Source: Dicaeum eximium (Eukaryota; Chordata; Aves; Passeriformes; Dicaeidae). From it: a DNA stretch of 64,000 nt. The notes beneath the pieces are model-generated. The model saw only the letters and a program-made list of their open reading frames with translations, made no database searches and was not told where the DNA came from. The DNA lies in contig VWZP01009170.1 of assembly GCA_013396995.1 (NCBI GenBank), positions 951,686 to 1,015,685 of the forward strand, given 5' to 3'. The position numbers and the translations under genes are program-made. This document shows, in pieces, positions 24,201 to 37,642 of the stretch (position 1 is its first letter; each line of letters begins with the position of its first letter).

Positions 24201-27200
24201 CGATCAAGGCTCTTCGTTTTCTGCTGTCAGTTTTGTAGCCAGCACCCCATCTCCCCGTGATGGACTTTTTCTTTCCTTATTAGTGCTGAGAGATGCCAGA
24301 GCTCATGGCTGAGCAGTCAAGTAACTAAAAGTTCACAGCTTCCTGCAGTTACATTCCCTAGTGCCAGAATTCTGCCTGAAGAGGTGCTGCTGGAGTGCTG
24401 GTAGGAATGGTTTGAAAACTAATGAGTTTACTTTGCATGTGTAGACCATTGCATCTGTATGTAAATACGGTGATTATTTGATCTTCAGCTTCAGTAAAAG
24501 GAGTCAGTCCGCAGATGAAACGTAGAATATGTTGATAAATATATTTGAAGTCTGCCACCTTTACTTCATCAAAGATTTTGTCATGTTTTTGGATAGCTGT
24601 TGGCTTTTGGGGTGATAGACAAAAATGCTTTTGCTGGTCGACCATCATGTAGGTGGCTGGAGCCAGCAGAAGTGTTCTTACATGAGTAAGATTGGCATCT
24701 CCTGAACAAAAACTTAAACTTAGTTGTACTTGTCAAATTTTGAGTGTCCAACACCTGGTGTTGGCCTTGGGCTTAGCCATTGGAAGGGTTTTTCTGGGTG
24801 GTGTGTGTATTAAACCATCACTGTGTCTGTAGACCCAACATCTTTACCTTAACTGTGACAGGAGGTTACATTGTTCTTTATAAACAAGATGTGCTTGTAG
24901 ACCTAAAATCTCTATCTTCTAAAGCATATTTCATATGTGCACATGAACACAAAAATATTTCATTGTCAGGAAGTAACAATGTATTCGGTTTTAGCTGAGG
25001 AAGGTGAGATTGTTTAAAACCCAAGATTATTAGTATAAAAGCTTCTAAATTCACGGCTCATTAATCAATTTTACAATCAGAGCAGCAAAAATAAAAAGTG
25101 TATCATCTAGAGCTGTGATTATTTCCATCAATGACAGCAGTTTAAAATGTGACTTGTGTAACTGAGGTACTAAGTATTCCCCCAAGACTATTATATTTTA
25201 AATTGGAGGTGGTATAACAAGCAGGAGGCAGTCAGGAAAACTTATACTTGCTTTTTGCAGAGTGAAGAGTGAACTTTTGACATGCTGACTTAGAGTCTTC
25301 ATCTGAATTTGCCTAATTTGAGATACTCTAGCTTTGTATCCTCTGACATTGACCCAGGACTCAGTTAATTCTGGCCAAATTCATCAGTCACAGGAATCCT
25401 ATTTATCTCAGCCAAACCCATTTTTTACAGGCTGCACTAGCATTTGTAAGGGGAAGAAAATAAATTAAGTAATAAAAGTGAGAAGATAATTGTCAGGAAA
25501 GTGAAACAGCAAAAGAGGAAAAGCGATTTAAACAAAAGACGGAAAATCCAACTAGGAATTATTTATGTTTTCTCTGGTCTACTTGCATTCATGTGGAAAC
25601 CAACTTGCTGAAGGAATGAGAACCTCCTGTGTTAGTCTATGGAGAGAAGCAATAGCAGAAAACATTTGCAGTGCTGTGAGCCTGCTCTTGCTGGTTTTGT
25701 TTTGCTTTCCCGAGTGCTAATAGCTTAGAAAACAGCAATAAAGATGGACTGTCTGCTGCCACATCTTATTAAACACTCCGTGCTGATCTGAACTAAATGA
25801 GGTGGCTGGGTAAGGTGGCTTCTGACACCCTCCAGAGTACAAAAGGGACCAACAACCTTCTTGGTTTTATGAAAACAACCCAAATAAATAGTGCATTGTT
25901 TTTTCTTGGTATCATAAGCAAAAAGCAAGGCAGGGAAAGAGATGCTCAGTTAGTTTAACATGGGAAGCAGATCAGACATTTTGCTACCAACAGGCCACTG
26001 CTCACAGAGCTTGCCCATGTCCTGAGATGGTGTTTGCAGGACAACCATTCTCTGTTGTGTACTTTTGAATGGTGTATTAAAAAGTATTTAATACTAATGG
26101 AGATTCTGATTTTTTTGTGTCTTTAAGTGGTATTTAGGAAAACAGATGAAGTTCAAATTGGGCCGTATTGGCACAGAGTAGATCTGCAATGACTTAATCA
26201 AACATCAGTGGAGCCACTGACCTTAAGTTTTGCATATATGATCCTGCTGAGGTTTTAAGATTTGTGTAAATCTTTCCTAAATAAATAACTTTCTGTTGTC
26301 CAGTACTTCAATATTGCCAAGCCTGGGAAAAGTTTAGTTAGGTGGAACTTTGCTGTGGTTGCATAAACATGTACACCATCTGGAGCCAACAGCACAAACA
26401 TGGCAGGGCTGCGTGCTTGGCTGTGTAATGATGCAGAATCTCATCATCTTCTTTTTAGTGATGTTTGGAAATCATAAATATAGCAAAACATAAAGCTGTC
26501 ACAGTACATGGTAGTGGCGGCCTACTGAGAAGACAATCTCCATGCAATTAGGGTGGTTCATAGTGGATTTTGACCAGTAAATGAATGTAAATTGAAGATG
26601 CAGCAGCAATATAGAGACACACCAAAAACCCAGGTCTCCAGCTGCCCTAAGATGCGTATGCCAGGCAGTCACTTCTGCAATTACAAACACTGTAGAGGTC
26701 TCATTTGCTCAGATATATTTTTCTTTTTGTTACCTTTGTATGGACATGATTTCTGTGGAAGAACAGACTTGCATTGTCAAAATAAACCACTGCAAAAACG
26801 AGTCCTCTACCCTCTGCTGATCTGCTGAAATTCTAGCTGAGCACTCATCTTCACAGCCTTGTATTTGCAGCTCCTTTTAAAATATATTTAAAAAATATTT
26901 AACAAGGCTTACAGATAAAAAGATAAATATACAGAGATTAAGGTGACAGTTTCCCATTATATAATGACTTCATTGTGTGATGTCAAGAATAATTTGTTAA
27001 AATTTTCTTACTGAGAATGGATTTGGGTCCCGTGAAGTTTGAAGTTTCCTTTTTGCTCCATGTTCAGCTTTAAAAAACTCTACTTGATAATATGAGGATT
27101 CTAACTTAGTGTAGCAGATAAATAGAAATTTAAAGTTGTCTTGTCTGTCCTTTTAATGTTTCTTTTCTGCCAATGGAAATACTGCCACATAGACATTGTC

Positions 27201-29467
27201 GGTCATCAAATGGCACTAGGATAAGTTTCCTTATGAGTTTAGGCTGTCAGCAGCATGTATGGAGCATAACACAGAATGGTTTCAAATTCCCTCAGCCCCC
27301 ATACATTACTCAGCAGGAGAATAGGTCTTGATCCTTTCCCCCTTAATTTTAAATAATGCTTTTCCCAATAAATGCTAGATTTTTATAGATCTTATTTTAG
27401 ATTTGCTTATGATACTAGATCCTGATGTGATCACGTGTTCTGTACAGGATTTTCCTGTGCATGGCCTCAATTTTGGTTTAGGAGCTAGTAAGGTGGAATG
27501 AGTATATAAGAATACAGTTGGCAATTAATGTTTAATGTCACCAAAAACTTTGCTATAACCCCTTTTGCATGGACTTGCAAGAAGAATGACAGACACTAAA
27601 GGGAAGATTTAATTAGATGTCAGCTTTGATAAACTAATTTGTTTAGAGATGTATCTGGCAAAAAGTTGGACTGCACTGCAGGTTCCTGTTTGTATCTGAC
27701 AATTTACATAGGGCTGCCTTTCATCTGCTCTCCCTTCCTGATCTGATTTCTGTCTGTGCTCCCTCTCATTCCTGGAGCAGGCATTAGAGACCAGACAGAG
27801 GCCTTAACTTCTGTTGTCTTCACCTTTCAGCTGATTTCAAGGAACCAGACTTAATGGAAAAGCTACTTGTCCTGGACATCTGCCGCTTGCTAATTGATTT
27901 AGTGTAAGCAGCAACATCCTGATCTGCCTGGATAGATCCTGAAAGCATCCATGGGGCTGCTGCTGGTGGGGACAGGGGTGAAAAGAATTTGAATATGCAG
28001 GAGACAATCCTGACAGGGATTCCCAATCCTGAGAAGGCCATCAAAGGCAAGGAAATTTTATCTTACTGACAGCCTGTGGCTACAGAAGTGGGTCGCAATT
28101 GAAAAAATATCTAGGTGTGCCATACACCTTGTCAGCTAGGACAGAAAATGTCCTGCCTTACTTAGACTTCTTTCAAAACCAACTAACTTAAACAGGACCT
28201 GAGGATATGAACCACAAACAGAAAAGGTCCATGACCTCTTTCATCCTGCTTGACCAGCAAGAGCTGCCCTGTGTCTGAGGCTGTGCCAATCATACTTTCT
28301 CATTTCAGCTTTGCATTGTGTTAAATGTTGTTTTAATTAAAAATAAATAGGCAGAATTACTCCTCAGAAGTGGTATCCCAGGAACAGAGTTCTTCAGGGT
28401 ATTTTGCAAAACTTAGGCTTGTTTTCATCAATTTTGCTGGCAGACCTGGAGGATAGGTGTCAATTCTGTGATCTCAGTTATGTATGTTAAAGCTGCAGGA
28501 ATAGTTAAAAGGTTACAGCCAAAATTGACCTTAAAGTCGTTTGATGTTCAAATCTTTCATGTGTTGACAGGCCTGCTCAAGTGAAGGTTGCTGCTTCAGC
28601 AGGAGTTTTCCACTTCTCTGTAACGCTCACGTGCCTCATAAAAATCTCACATTCAGAGGGGAATTTATGGGGCTGTTGACTTTCAGTTTCTGGATAAGTC
28701 AAACTGAGTCCCCTGTAATAGTCCATTGGTCCATTTCCCAACAAATACACATTTTGAAAGCTGGAATAGATGGTTACACTATTATCAAGACAAGTTTGTT
28801 GTCCAGTATGTGTAGGTTTTCCCTCAGCAGATATGTGATTAGTGCTTCCATCTATAGGTGGTTAGTTACTTCTTTGTAGGCCTAAATTTCACAGTTCTTT
28901 GTTGAACCCATTCCACCAAAAAATATATTCCCTCAGATAAACCCCAATACCTTATCTTGTCTTTTCCATTGAATCATTAATCATCATCCTTCACAGTATG
29001 GAAATGGTTAAGCCCTAGGAATGTTTAATCATTCCTTAGCCAAGGAATGGATGGAATTTATTCAAGCTGCACTGTTCCGTATGGGTCTTGAGCTACACCA
29101 AAGTATGTCAGAAATGTCCAGCATTTCAACAAGCATGGAACTGAGCAATGGGACTAATTCCTGGCGCTCTTCTTTGTTCCCTACCTCCATCACCAGTGGG
29201 AGAAAGGAGCAGGGACCAGAATTCTGTTTCTGCAGGGTCTTTTGCTGCTTTTCCTTAGTGTGCGTGAGCTGCTCCATCCCTAATTATGTGCCGGGTTTGA
29301 TGTGCAGTCATAAGCTTGATCATTTTGTCATGGCAAACCTGTACTAACCCCACTGTGGTTTCTTTTTTTTTTTTTTAAAGTCTCTTTTTGTAGCTTAGTC
29401 TTGCCAGCCCACAGTCTATGGGGTTTTGCTTTCTGAATCCCTGCAGTTTGTCTCCATCGTTTGTGGG
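15253..29467. other. Unique non-coding DNA, no gene seen
   Basis: This is about 14 kb without a recognisable exon, RNA gene or mobile element. Small features include octamers ATTTGCAT at 21133-21140 and 22193-22200, and a 19-bp imperfect tandem pair at 22033-22068. A GC-richer patch lies at about 22620-22900. A 173-codon minus-strand open frame (22786-23307) lies largely to the right of that patch; its translation matches no family I know. A possible conserved block at 15820-15990 is listed separately. Confidence 0.6.
15820..15990. promoter_or_regulatory. Possible conserved non-coding element
   Basis: The block is dense in TAAT-type homeodomain cores and the half-palindrome TTCAAATGAACAAATT. 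It also keeps two isolated CpGs around GTCGAGCCTAGCGATTG in DNA that is otherwise CpG-poor. Such a mix is typical of AT-rich developmental enhancers, but I have no alignment to support conservation. It may be unremarkable unique DNA. Confidence 0.22.
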
Positions 29468-29640
29468 AGCCAGCATGGTATAGTGGTTAGGTAATAAATC
29501 TGGGTTCCTGGCTCTGGCTCAGACTTCCCATGTGATCTTGATAAATCATGTACCCTTATTGCCTCAATTATGAAGCAAAAAGAGGTGATATTTACTTACC
29601 TCAGAGGCGCTGTAAAGTTAAAATGGTTGAAAGCTCTTTC
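29468..29640 (+). mobile_element. MIR SINE, near full length
   Basis: The order of blocks follows the MIR consensus. A tRNA-like start reads CAGCATGGTATAGTGGTTAG (the A-box region). It is followed by TGGGTTCCTGGCTCTG (decayed B-box region), ATGTGATCTTGATAAATCATG (the 'TGTGACCTTGGGCAAGTTAC' core), and TGCCTCAATTATGAAGCAAAA (the 'GCCTCAGTTTCCTCATCTGTAAAA' block). The end reads TTACTTACCTCAGAGG and then CTGTAAAGTTAAAATGGTTGAAAGCTCTTTC. MIRs are tRNA-derived SINEs with a CORE domain whose spread ended over 100 million years ago. Bird genomes keep few recognisable copies. The copy lacks only the far 3' L2-like end. Confidence 0.85.
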
Positions 29641-32584
29641 ACCTATTTCTTTGGCTAATTATGTGTCTTTTGTCTTTGTAGTGTTTTTGCTTCCATACTG
29701 AACTTTGGTGTCTTTTTCCCCCCACTTTTCTCCCTCAGTGGCCACTACCCATTTTGTTACCACAGTTATTTCCTCCACAGTGGAGGGTTACAGTCTCTGG
29801 CTTGTGCTCTGTCACTGTGTGGGTCATCCTGAAACCCTTATCTAGGAAAATCTTGTTGAATCTTTTATTATGCTGCAATTCTTTGGTGTTTTTTAATGCC
29901 CAGACTTAGCAAAACTGTGGCTTTGTAATGTGCTTCTGCTTTGTTAGCTTTCACTTAAGTTGTCATATAAAGGTTCGAAGCCACAGTGCCCTTTCATACG
30001 TTCTACTCGTGCTTTTTTCTTTCACTTAACCTTTCTATATTGGTTTAAGAAGCATCTCCAAGAAATTGCACTATGTTCTCTGTTAGGCAACAGTAGTAAT
30101 TACCTCCTTAGAAATACACCTGTATTTTTTAAACAAAGCAAAACCTTTAAAGTTTTGAGGCAGAGTAGAAGTGCCTGAGCTGCTTCAATACAACTGTTTG
30201 TGCAGTTGTACCATCAGTGAACACATTCTTTATGTTCCACCACGAGTGCCTGTCACAGGGATTATGTAAAAGACAGATGGAAAAACAATTGTGTGAAGAG
30301 GAATATGCTTGAAAGTTGAGTACTGTTGTTCTTTTTTGTTTGCACATTTATTTTTCATGATAGATTTTTAAAACAACAAATCCATAAAATTTAGGCTTTT
30401 TAAATTCCATTTCCTTGGGACATGAACCATCTTTCAAAGGTATTTAAAAATAAATCTGGGTCTCTCCTCTGTATTAATTTTTGTACTGATAAAAGGTTAC
30501 AACTATTTGTAAGTTTTAAGGAGGTTAATCTACATAGCCTGTTAATGAGGTTATGCCTATTTAAAATGCACTAATGATACCTGTCAGGACTGCAGGTGAA
30601 AACAGCCTTGTCCCTGGTCACTCAGCCACGCTGTTACTGTCAAATATGCTGTTTGGCTTTTGGGTTTTTTCATCTCTTCCCACTGCTGGAAAATTTCAGA
30701 CTTCATTTTTTTTGGCGTGCACTCCATACTGTCCCTGATAGAACTGGGAGAAATGTTTACTTCAAATCCAGATCCTGTCAGGAGTTGCAGGCTTAATCAA
30801 CAGACCCCATGAGAGATTACTAGAAAAGTGATTTAAGCTCTCAAGAGTTAGACATTTTCTGCAATCCTTCAACTTCCAGGGTGTGTGGTGGAGCCTCTTA
30901 ACCCCAGTTCTCTCCATCTCTCTGCCTCAGAGGCTTTGGGATTTAGTTTGACATACCTTACAATCTCAGAGGGTTTTGAGCCTCACAGAGGAGATTCAGA
31001 CCTACAGAGCACAGAAGCTTTGGTAGGTGCTTTTATTTTTAGCAACAGGTCTGTTCAGAGGTGGTTTGTTTAATGATCCCATCTCTGGCTGGAGTTCCTG
31101 TTCCTCTGTAACTCTCCCTCAGCGAGGAAGTCTGATAGTTTGGCATTTGGAAGCTAAATCAATAGCATACATTCAGGAGCAGAGAGAGATCTGCAAGCAT
31201 TAGTGGGAGCAGTTCTTGCTCCCTTGCCTGACTCTTGTGCCTCAAACACTGAGTGAGAGACACTTGCTTGAACTAAAGTGTGTGTGGGAGTTGAGTGCTC
31301 ATGGTTAGTCCCCCTTCTGCAGTGTTAACTCTAAGGTATCAATTAGAATAATGATTATGCTGTTTAAACAGCACCTGTTTTTTTCCTTTTCTTCCTATTT
31401 TGAATTGGCACTTTAAAAGCCAGCGATCAAGTTACTGCTTTATTAATGTAGATTTGGTGAATATACTAACTAATGACTTCAGAATTTGATGTGACGTGAA
31501 TGTTCTATTAATGCAGAGGAAAAATTAGGCTATCATCCCTGTCAAGCAAGAAACAAAGGGATGATAAATGGGGTGAATAGTTATCCTAGCTCTATGCAGC
31601 TTCAAACAACTTTGAGGTACCACCCCGAAATTATCATTTGAAGAGTTATTTTTAGAATGAAAAAGGAATGAAATGAGGCAGCACTTGCCACGTGTTAGAT
31701 CCCTGAATGACAATGTAATGGGACTTTGCTAGGCACAGAGGACAGGGAAGTCATCTTGTTTCAACTTCAGCATCCATCACTGGTGGTTACTGCAGTGCAG
31801 TGTTGTGAATGAGAGTTAATGCCACCATTTTCTGCAAACTTGAGCTTTGTCTTGCTATTTTTTTTTTTTTTTTTGTCATTTAAAAGGCAGTAGATTCCCC
31901 CACAATGAAATTGCATCTGCCAAGTGTTAGGGAGCTGTTCTGTAGCATCTGCAGCACTGTGCTAAGGACTGCCTTAAGGTCTTCCCTCATTCAGGTACCA
32001 TTTAATAGAATGAACACTGCAACCATTTGTTCCAGAGGTATATTCCTCTAAAAGGTTTCTTTATTGATTTTTTTTTCCCAGTGTTTCCTTTCTGTAATTT
32101 CTGTGGAGTTTAATTATTAGCTCCAGGTATCCTGATTGAAATCCAGACTATAAGAAATGGAGGTTTAAATTGAGACTTGTCTTTTGAAGTCATGTAGAAT
32201 AATTTTAATATAGTTGCTATAATGTATGTTTTTCTGTTTACACTATTGGGTAAATGAGACAAAACTGAGAGCTTCTGTCTGAATTTTGGTATATGAAGCC
32301 AGAGTCCCAGAGCAAATGTCTGTGTGATTAAAGTGTTATTGAAGCATTATTAAAAAGCTGTAATTTCAAATATTTTATGCTTTATTTCACATATACTGCA
32401 TTCTACAGTGAAGATTAGTTTCTTAATGTAATTCTGGTGCTTGCACTCTACTGAAGTCAAAGAAACTTTTCACTGGTCCCTGCTGGCTTTGGATCAATCT
32501 CTTGGTTTAAAGTATTGATTAAAAGAGAAACTCAGTCTGAATGGAAAGCCAAGATAATTGAAACAGCAAATGTGGTGAATTAGT

Positions 32585-32617
32585 AAAAAGAAAAAAAAAA
32601 AACAAACACCAAAAAAG
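32585..32617. repeat. A/C-rich low-complexity tract
   Basis: The plus strand carries long A-runs followed by AAACACC-type steps and another A-run. It is the complement-orientation equivalent of the T/G-rich tracts elsewhere in the window. Confidence 0.85.
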
Positions 32618-35599
32618 TAGCTCCCAGAAGATAACATACACAAATGTAATTTTTTTCCTTTGATTTGACAAACCTGGTTCCAGGTGCTTATTTAAAAAAC
32701 ATCTAAGTAGTGATTTTGTCTGTACCTACCCATGCTTGGTTTTCTCCTCTTTATTCTTTTCCTAATAACTCTGCCATTTAATATATTTTGTTTTCCTAGT
32801 ATTTATTAGACTGCAGTAAAAATATGATTGGAAGCAACTTAATTAAGGGCTGCTGCAGCTGCTGAACCTTAGAAGACAATATATTGTAGCAGTGGAGATT
32901 GTCAAGCACCCCAATAAAAGAGAATGTGCCCACTGGGAGAACCAATATTGTCACTTAAAATCTGGTAGCCTAGGAGGGAAAATCAGAATGGTTCAAAGTG
33001 TCTGTTGTATTTCTGTCTTTCCTAAATCACAGTCCTCAATGATACAAATGTGTGTTTAAAAGGAGAGGGGAAAGCAGAACGGAGTAGCTTCTCAAACAGA
33101 CCCCGAGCTCTGCCATATCTAAACACTGTGAATGAAAACTGCTGAATTAAATTCATGCAGTCTGTTCAACAAATCATATGCTTATAATACCTGGGTTTTT
33201 GTAGCCTTGGGAGGATTATGCAGCAGAGAAAACAACTCGAAAAACAATGTAAATGCAGGAAACATCACAGAACTTTGTTGTGCAAGCCTGCTACGTTTCA
33301 AGTCACGTTGATTGGACAGACCAATACTTGTAGTTTGAAACTAATTTAGAAACTAAATTTCAACTGAGTAAATAATGTTTTGTATACCCCTTAAGGTGGC
33401 TGACATTTCCACCATCCAGATTAGTAAAATAAAAGGAAATTTGAAGGACATACAAAACTTTGGTCTGGGTGGGAAGAAGAATAATGTGTGTATCATCTGC
33501 TGCAGCCCTGCCCTCTGGGGATACAGTCAGGTTTTGATCTCCAGACAGAAATTCAGGAGAGAAGGATGCATTTTAGGGATGTAGTTTTGATGATGGCTAG
33601 CCCTCCCTCTCTTACACAGCACAGCCTTTTCCCTGTGTACCTTTTTCCTTTGGCAGATGTACCGTGTCAGGAAAATCCATATTCCTTCTGACAGGAAAGC
33701 AGAGAGCTGCTGGATCGATCCCTTTATTAGGCTGCAGGTGAGACCCCTTCCTCACACACTGAGGCCAAACCATTCCTGGCCTGGTCTTCAGGAGGGGAAG
33801 AAACTTTGAAGGCTCTCAGTGTGCAGAGAAAGAGTCTGTAACAGCAGAAGACGTGGTATTTTGGATTTTCATTAGGTGGGGAAGTAGTTTGGAGACAAAG
33901 AGGGGAGGAGTTCTGCATCCTTACATACCCAGGGGTTTAGTCGTGCACAAATCACAGAGCACATCTTCAAAATGCACTTCATAGTCTTAAAGTTCAGCCC
34001 TGCTCCTGGGAAGGGCCAATGTGAGATGCTATTTTACTGTAAGTATATGCTTTACAAATCATGACACCCCTCAGTGAGGTGTGGTCCTATTGTCCTACAG
34101 AAACACCCAGGTTTTGTCTTCATGGAGACACAATCGTATTCTCCCAAACAGATAAAATGGGATCTAATACAGGTTTATTTTCCTTAACTCTCTTTCCAAA
34201 GAAAGAAGGAAAATATGTTCCTAACAGTAGACATAAGGAAGGGAAAGCACAGTTAGTCTTTTTCCTGAGAGAGCTTGTTCTCATTAACTAATGTGTCTGT
34301 AAAAGGGGTTTTTGTTCCCATTTTGATACCAACATTTGGTGGATTTAATTTCTGAGTAGTCTGTTGCAACCTTTGGTCCTCAGGTTCTGCTTTCTAAACA
34401 AGCACAAGTACACCAAAAAAGAAAGATTACCAGAAATTTTTCTGTTCAGAAGTTGAGGTGAGATCACTTTTCCTTTCAAAAGATTTGTGTTTTTAAATGC
34501 AGTTGTGTATGTTTGCTGGGTGTTAGATGTTTTGTCCTTCCATCTGATCAATTACATTTCGGAGTCATAGCCAGAGAAGATATATTGTACTATTAGTCAA
34601 GTTTTTAGTTTTTTTTTTATTAATTCTTTAAGCCTGAGTTTGTCTGGCCTCACTGTAAATTTTGGAAATTCTATTATATAAGTCTATGATTTTAGGCAGA
34701 GCTGGTCAAGAATTTTCCAGTATCAATTTTTTTCTCTTTAGAGCTCACCAGTTCTGCAAAAGAGAGACATGAAAAAAAAAATATTTAATGTGCAGCTGAG
34801 GGACTGGAATTAGTAATTTAGATGTTATTATTCACTTGCCTTCTTTTAAATGTTTACTAATTTCTTCATTCTTCTCCTGTTTATAGTATTGATTGGTGAA
34901 TCAGGTGTGTTTCCCTGAGTCTTTGCAGTTAAAATGTCAGTGGTCCTTGAAAAGGGAAGAAAGGATATTCAGCAATTGGTTGTGGAAAAATTGATAGATA
35001 AACCAACTTGGAAAATACTTTGCTTTTCTTCATGTCAACTTATCTATGCAACTGGAAAAGAAGTAGTTAATTCAGGAATGAGTGTGTGAAGTTTTGATAC
35101 ATGGTCAAAATTATGCACTTCTGATTTTTCTTCGGTGTTATTTTATTTTTACTAGAGAATAAAAGTGTCTCTGAGCATCCCTCATAATCCTTTTGGATAG
35201 AAAACCAATGAAAGTGTGCCTAATAAATTAAAAAATAAGTTTCATTCCTGTATTCAAAGGGGAGTTTAATGAGTTTTTCACACAGTAAACTGCAGTGGGT
35301 TTTTTACGAACAGGCCTACCATGCTTGTGGTGAAGGCTATGTAAATTACACCAAAGCATATTTATTCATGTACTTCTTGTGGGAATATATTTAGGGGCCT
35401 ATAAGCATATATCAGAATTTGTTACAGGGAAGGGAACTTTTGAGGAAGGCTTATTATCCCAGGAGTGGAATTAAGGTGAAATTAACAAGTAATTGAAGTT
35501 ATCTTTGATCATGATTTTTCATTCCCTTTTTTTCCCTGCTCTAAGGAAGTGAATATTTTTGATGTTCAGTAGAGCAGTACAATGCAGCACAGAGAGGCA

Positions 35600-35910
35600 T
35601 AATGCTGAATTTTCATAGTAATGTTTGTAATGCAAATGAGGGACACTTCAAAAACAGGTTGATTAGCATTTCTTAATAAATTGCCAGTCTCCTCCTTTTT
35701 TCTTCATTAATTCTCTCAGCAGATTACATAGCTAGATTTTAGCATTAGTGAATGTGAAGTGTGCGGTGGCTTCTTGTGATATAATTATTTGGTGGCTCTA
35801 AATAGTTTCAGATTGTGCATTTACAGCACTTCCTCCAGCACTAAAGCTCTGCAGTGAATTAATGAGCTGCTTGTCACCTCTGGGACCTTTCCTTTGAAAT
35901 CCAGTCTGGC
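35600..35910. promoter_or_regulatory. Possible conserved non-coding element
   Basis: This block contains a perfect octamer ATGCAAAT at 35630-35637, which is the POU/OCT recognition sequence. It also has several TAAT cores, ATAATTATTTGG near 35780, and the TTAATGAGCTGC string near 35860. The sequence has no simple repeats beyond a T-run of six. The pattern suits an AT-rich developmental enhancer, but conservation is not shown. Confidence 0.25.
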
Positions 35911-36740
35911 TTCATGTGAACTGATACCATTGCAGGCCAGCAGCTGGGAAAAGGTTAGAAAATGAATGAGCTCCGGGGACGTTGCTGAACTTCCACAGGA
36001 GCATATATTTACTTTAGTGCTGTTTTTCAGAGATCAAACCTGGGGAAATGCAGAGCTGCCTGCAGTGCCTCCCACTGAGCACATCAGCCAGGCAGAGTAT
36101 TCCCCGTGGTGTGGCTCTTGGTGATGTGCTGTGCTCTCCTCTCCCTTCCTTCCCCAGCTCCTGCAAGGGAGGCATTGGAACAAACAAGTGGCTTCTCCTT
36201 CCCATGGCTTCAGGGTTCTTCCTCAATATTTTTATTGCTTTTTAATTGCCAAAGACTCCTCTTGTTCCCTCTTACCCTTTATTGAATGTTAAAAATAATT
36301 TTTTCTCTTCCTTGTCTCCCAAATCTTGCTTTTGCTCGGTGTGTGTTTTTTAGTCTCCTTTTCCTCTGTTGTTTCCCACTGGGAGATCCAACAAGTGATC
36401 TCCCCTGCCAGACACCTGTCAGGAGCTATCTGCTTGCCCTTTTTTTGTTCTCATTAGAGAGACTTCAGAGAAGGAAATGCTCCTTGTGCTGCTTTGATTT
36501 TAGAGGAGAAACAAGGGTGACATCGTGTGAGCCTTCAGTTCAGAGCACCCGTTGGTGAGCATAAGTCCCTGTCCAGTCTGGATTCCAGTTCAGCATCACT
36601 CTGCTGGTCAAATTACTTCTCCTGACTGCTCAAGGCAACAACAGACTGAGTTTTCAGGGGCTGTGTTTAAATGATATGTGCAACTTGTGATAAGCATTCA
36701 GATTGCCCAGCTGAAGTTGGAAATTTAAAAGCCATGGAAC

Positions 36741-36875
36741 AGAATCGTAGATTCACGGAACAATTTGGCTTGGAAGGGACCTTTAAAGGTCACGTAGCTC
36801 AGCCCCCTGCAGGGGACATCTTCAACTAGATTAGGTAGCTCAGAGGACAAAATGCAACTCCTGAATGTCCCTGGA
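36741..36875 (-). mobile_element. CR1 LINE, 3' end fragment
   Basis: The plus strand reads AGAATCGTAG, TTTGGCTTGGAAGGGACC, then TTTAAAGGTCACGTAGCTCAG, CCCCCTGCAGGGGACATCTTC and ACTAGATTAGGTAGCTCAGA. This is the reverse complement of the 3' end of avian CR1, so the element lies on the minus strand with its 3' tail at left. Only about 135 bp remain, which is the 5' truncation typical of CR1. The copy contains a perfect 14-bp palindrome, GACCTTTAAAGGTC, at 36778-36791, which resembles an everted pair of nuclear-receptor half-sites. Confidence 0.92.
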
Positions 36876-37642
36876 GAAGCTGTGAGTTAGGAATACTTCC
36901 ATCTGCTCTAATTTTTGGGTCTTTATGCTGTCTTGCTAGTGGTTTCCAGCATGGGGCCGGATGGCTGCGACCACCCTCTGTAACTGCGTAACAGAACTCA
37001 ACATCCCAGCTGCTAAGATTGTACACAGGACTTCTTTTCTTCAAATAGGAATGTAGAAATAATGTATAACACTTCCTCTCATTAAAATGGTCCTAGAGTC
37101 TTGTCCTTATTAGTAAATTGTCTTGGCAATCTTTTGTGTGTGTTGATTTTGATGAGGTGGTTCATCAAAAGTCTGTTGTAAGCCATTTCATAGGCCTTGT
37201 GTCATTTTAGCTGGTTGTAGATTGCCACTGAGCAGTCAGGGCAAGGCTGGAAGCTCTGTTCTCTGATTTCCCTTCCAATACTGCAGGAAAGTCATGTGTT
37301 GCTCTCCTTTCTCAGAGTCACTTACATTTAACATTCAGGTAAACCCATGGTTTGCACTATTGATGATTACTTCAGCTCTTTGCTTTTGATTTTGTGTGGG
37401 ATCTTAACAATTTTAAAAAGAAATACAGCTCCAAGAAGCTGTGTAGTTTTACAACACAACAGTGTGTGGCAAGTTGCAATGATGACTTTTGCTGTCATGT
37501 CCTTTTTTGTTGGATTTGAGAAGAGAGGGATATGTATTGTTTAAAAATTACTGTTGGTAGATGAATTGAGTGAAGGAAATTTATTTGTAGAATTACCTTC
37601 ACTCCAAGAAAAACGTTGCTTTTTTTTCCCCCCTTCAGTTTA
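36876..37642. other. Unique non-coding DNA between two CR1 copies
   Basis: There is no recognisable exon or repeat. A T/C-rich run at 37619-37636 adjoins the tail of the next CR1. Confidence 0.65.

Larger units (their letters stand above)
29641..36740. other. Unique non-coding DNA, no gene seen
   Basis: I see no exon or repeat family. The string GGTTCGAAGCC at about 29971 looks like a tRNA B-box but has no partner A-box or cloverleaf. A poly(T) run of 17 lies at 31858-31874. An A-rich tract with AAACACC steps lies at 32585-32617. A possible conserved block at 35600-35910 is listed separately. Confidence 0.6.

Noticed and set aside
29960..29990. tRNA-like B-box GGTTCGAAGCC
   Set aside because: No A-box at a suitable distance and no cloverleaf can be drawn around it.
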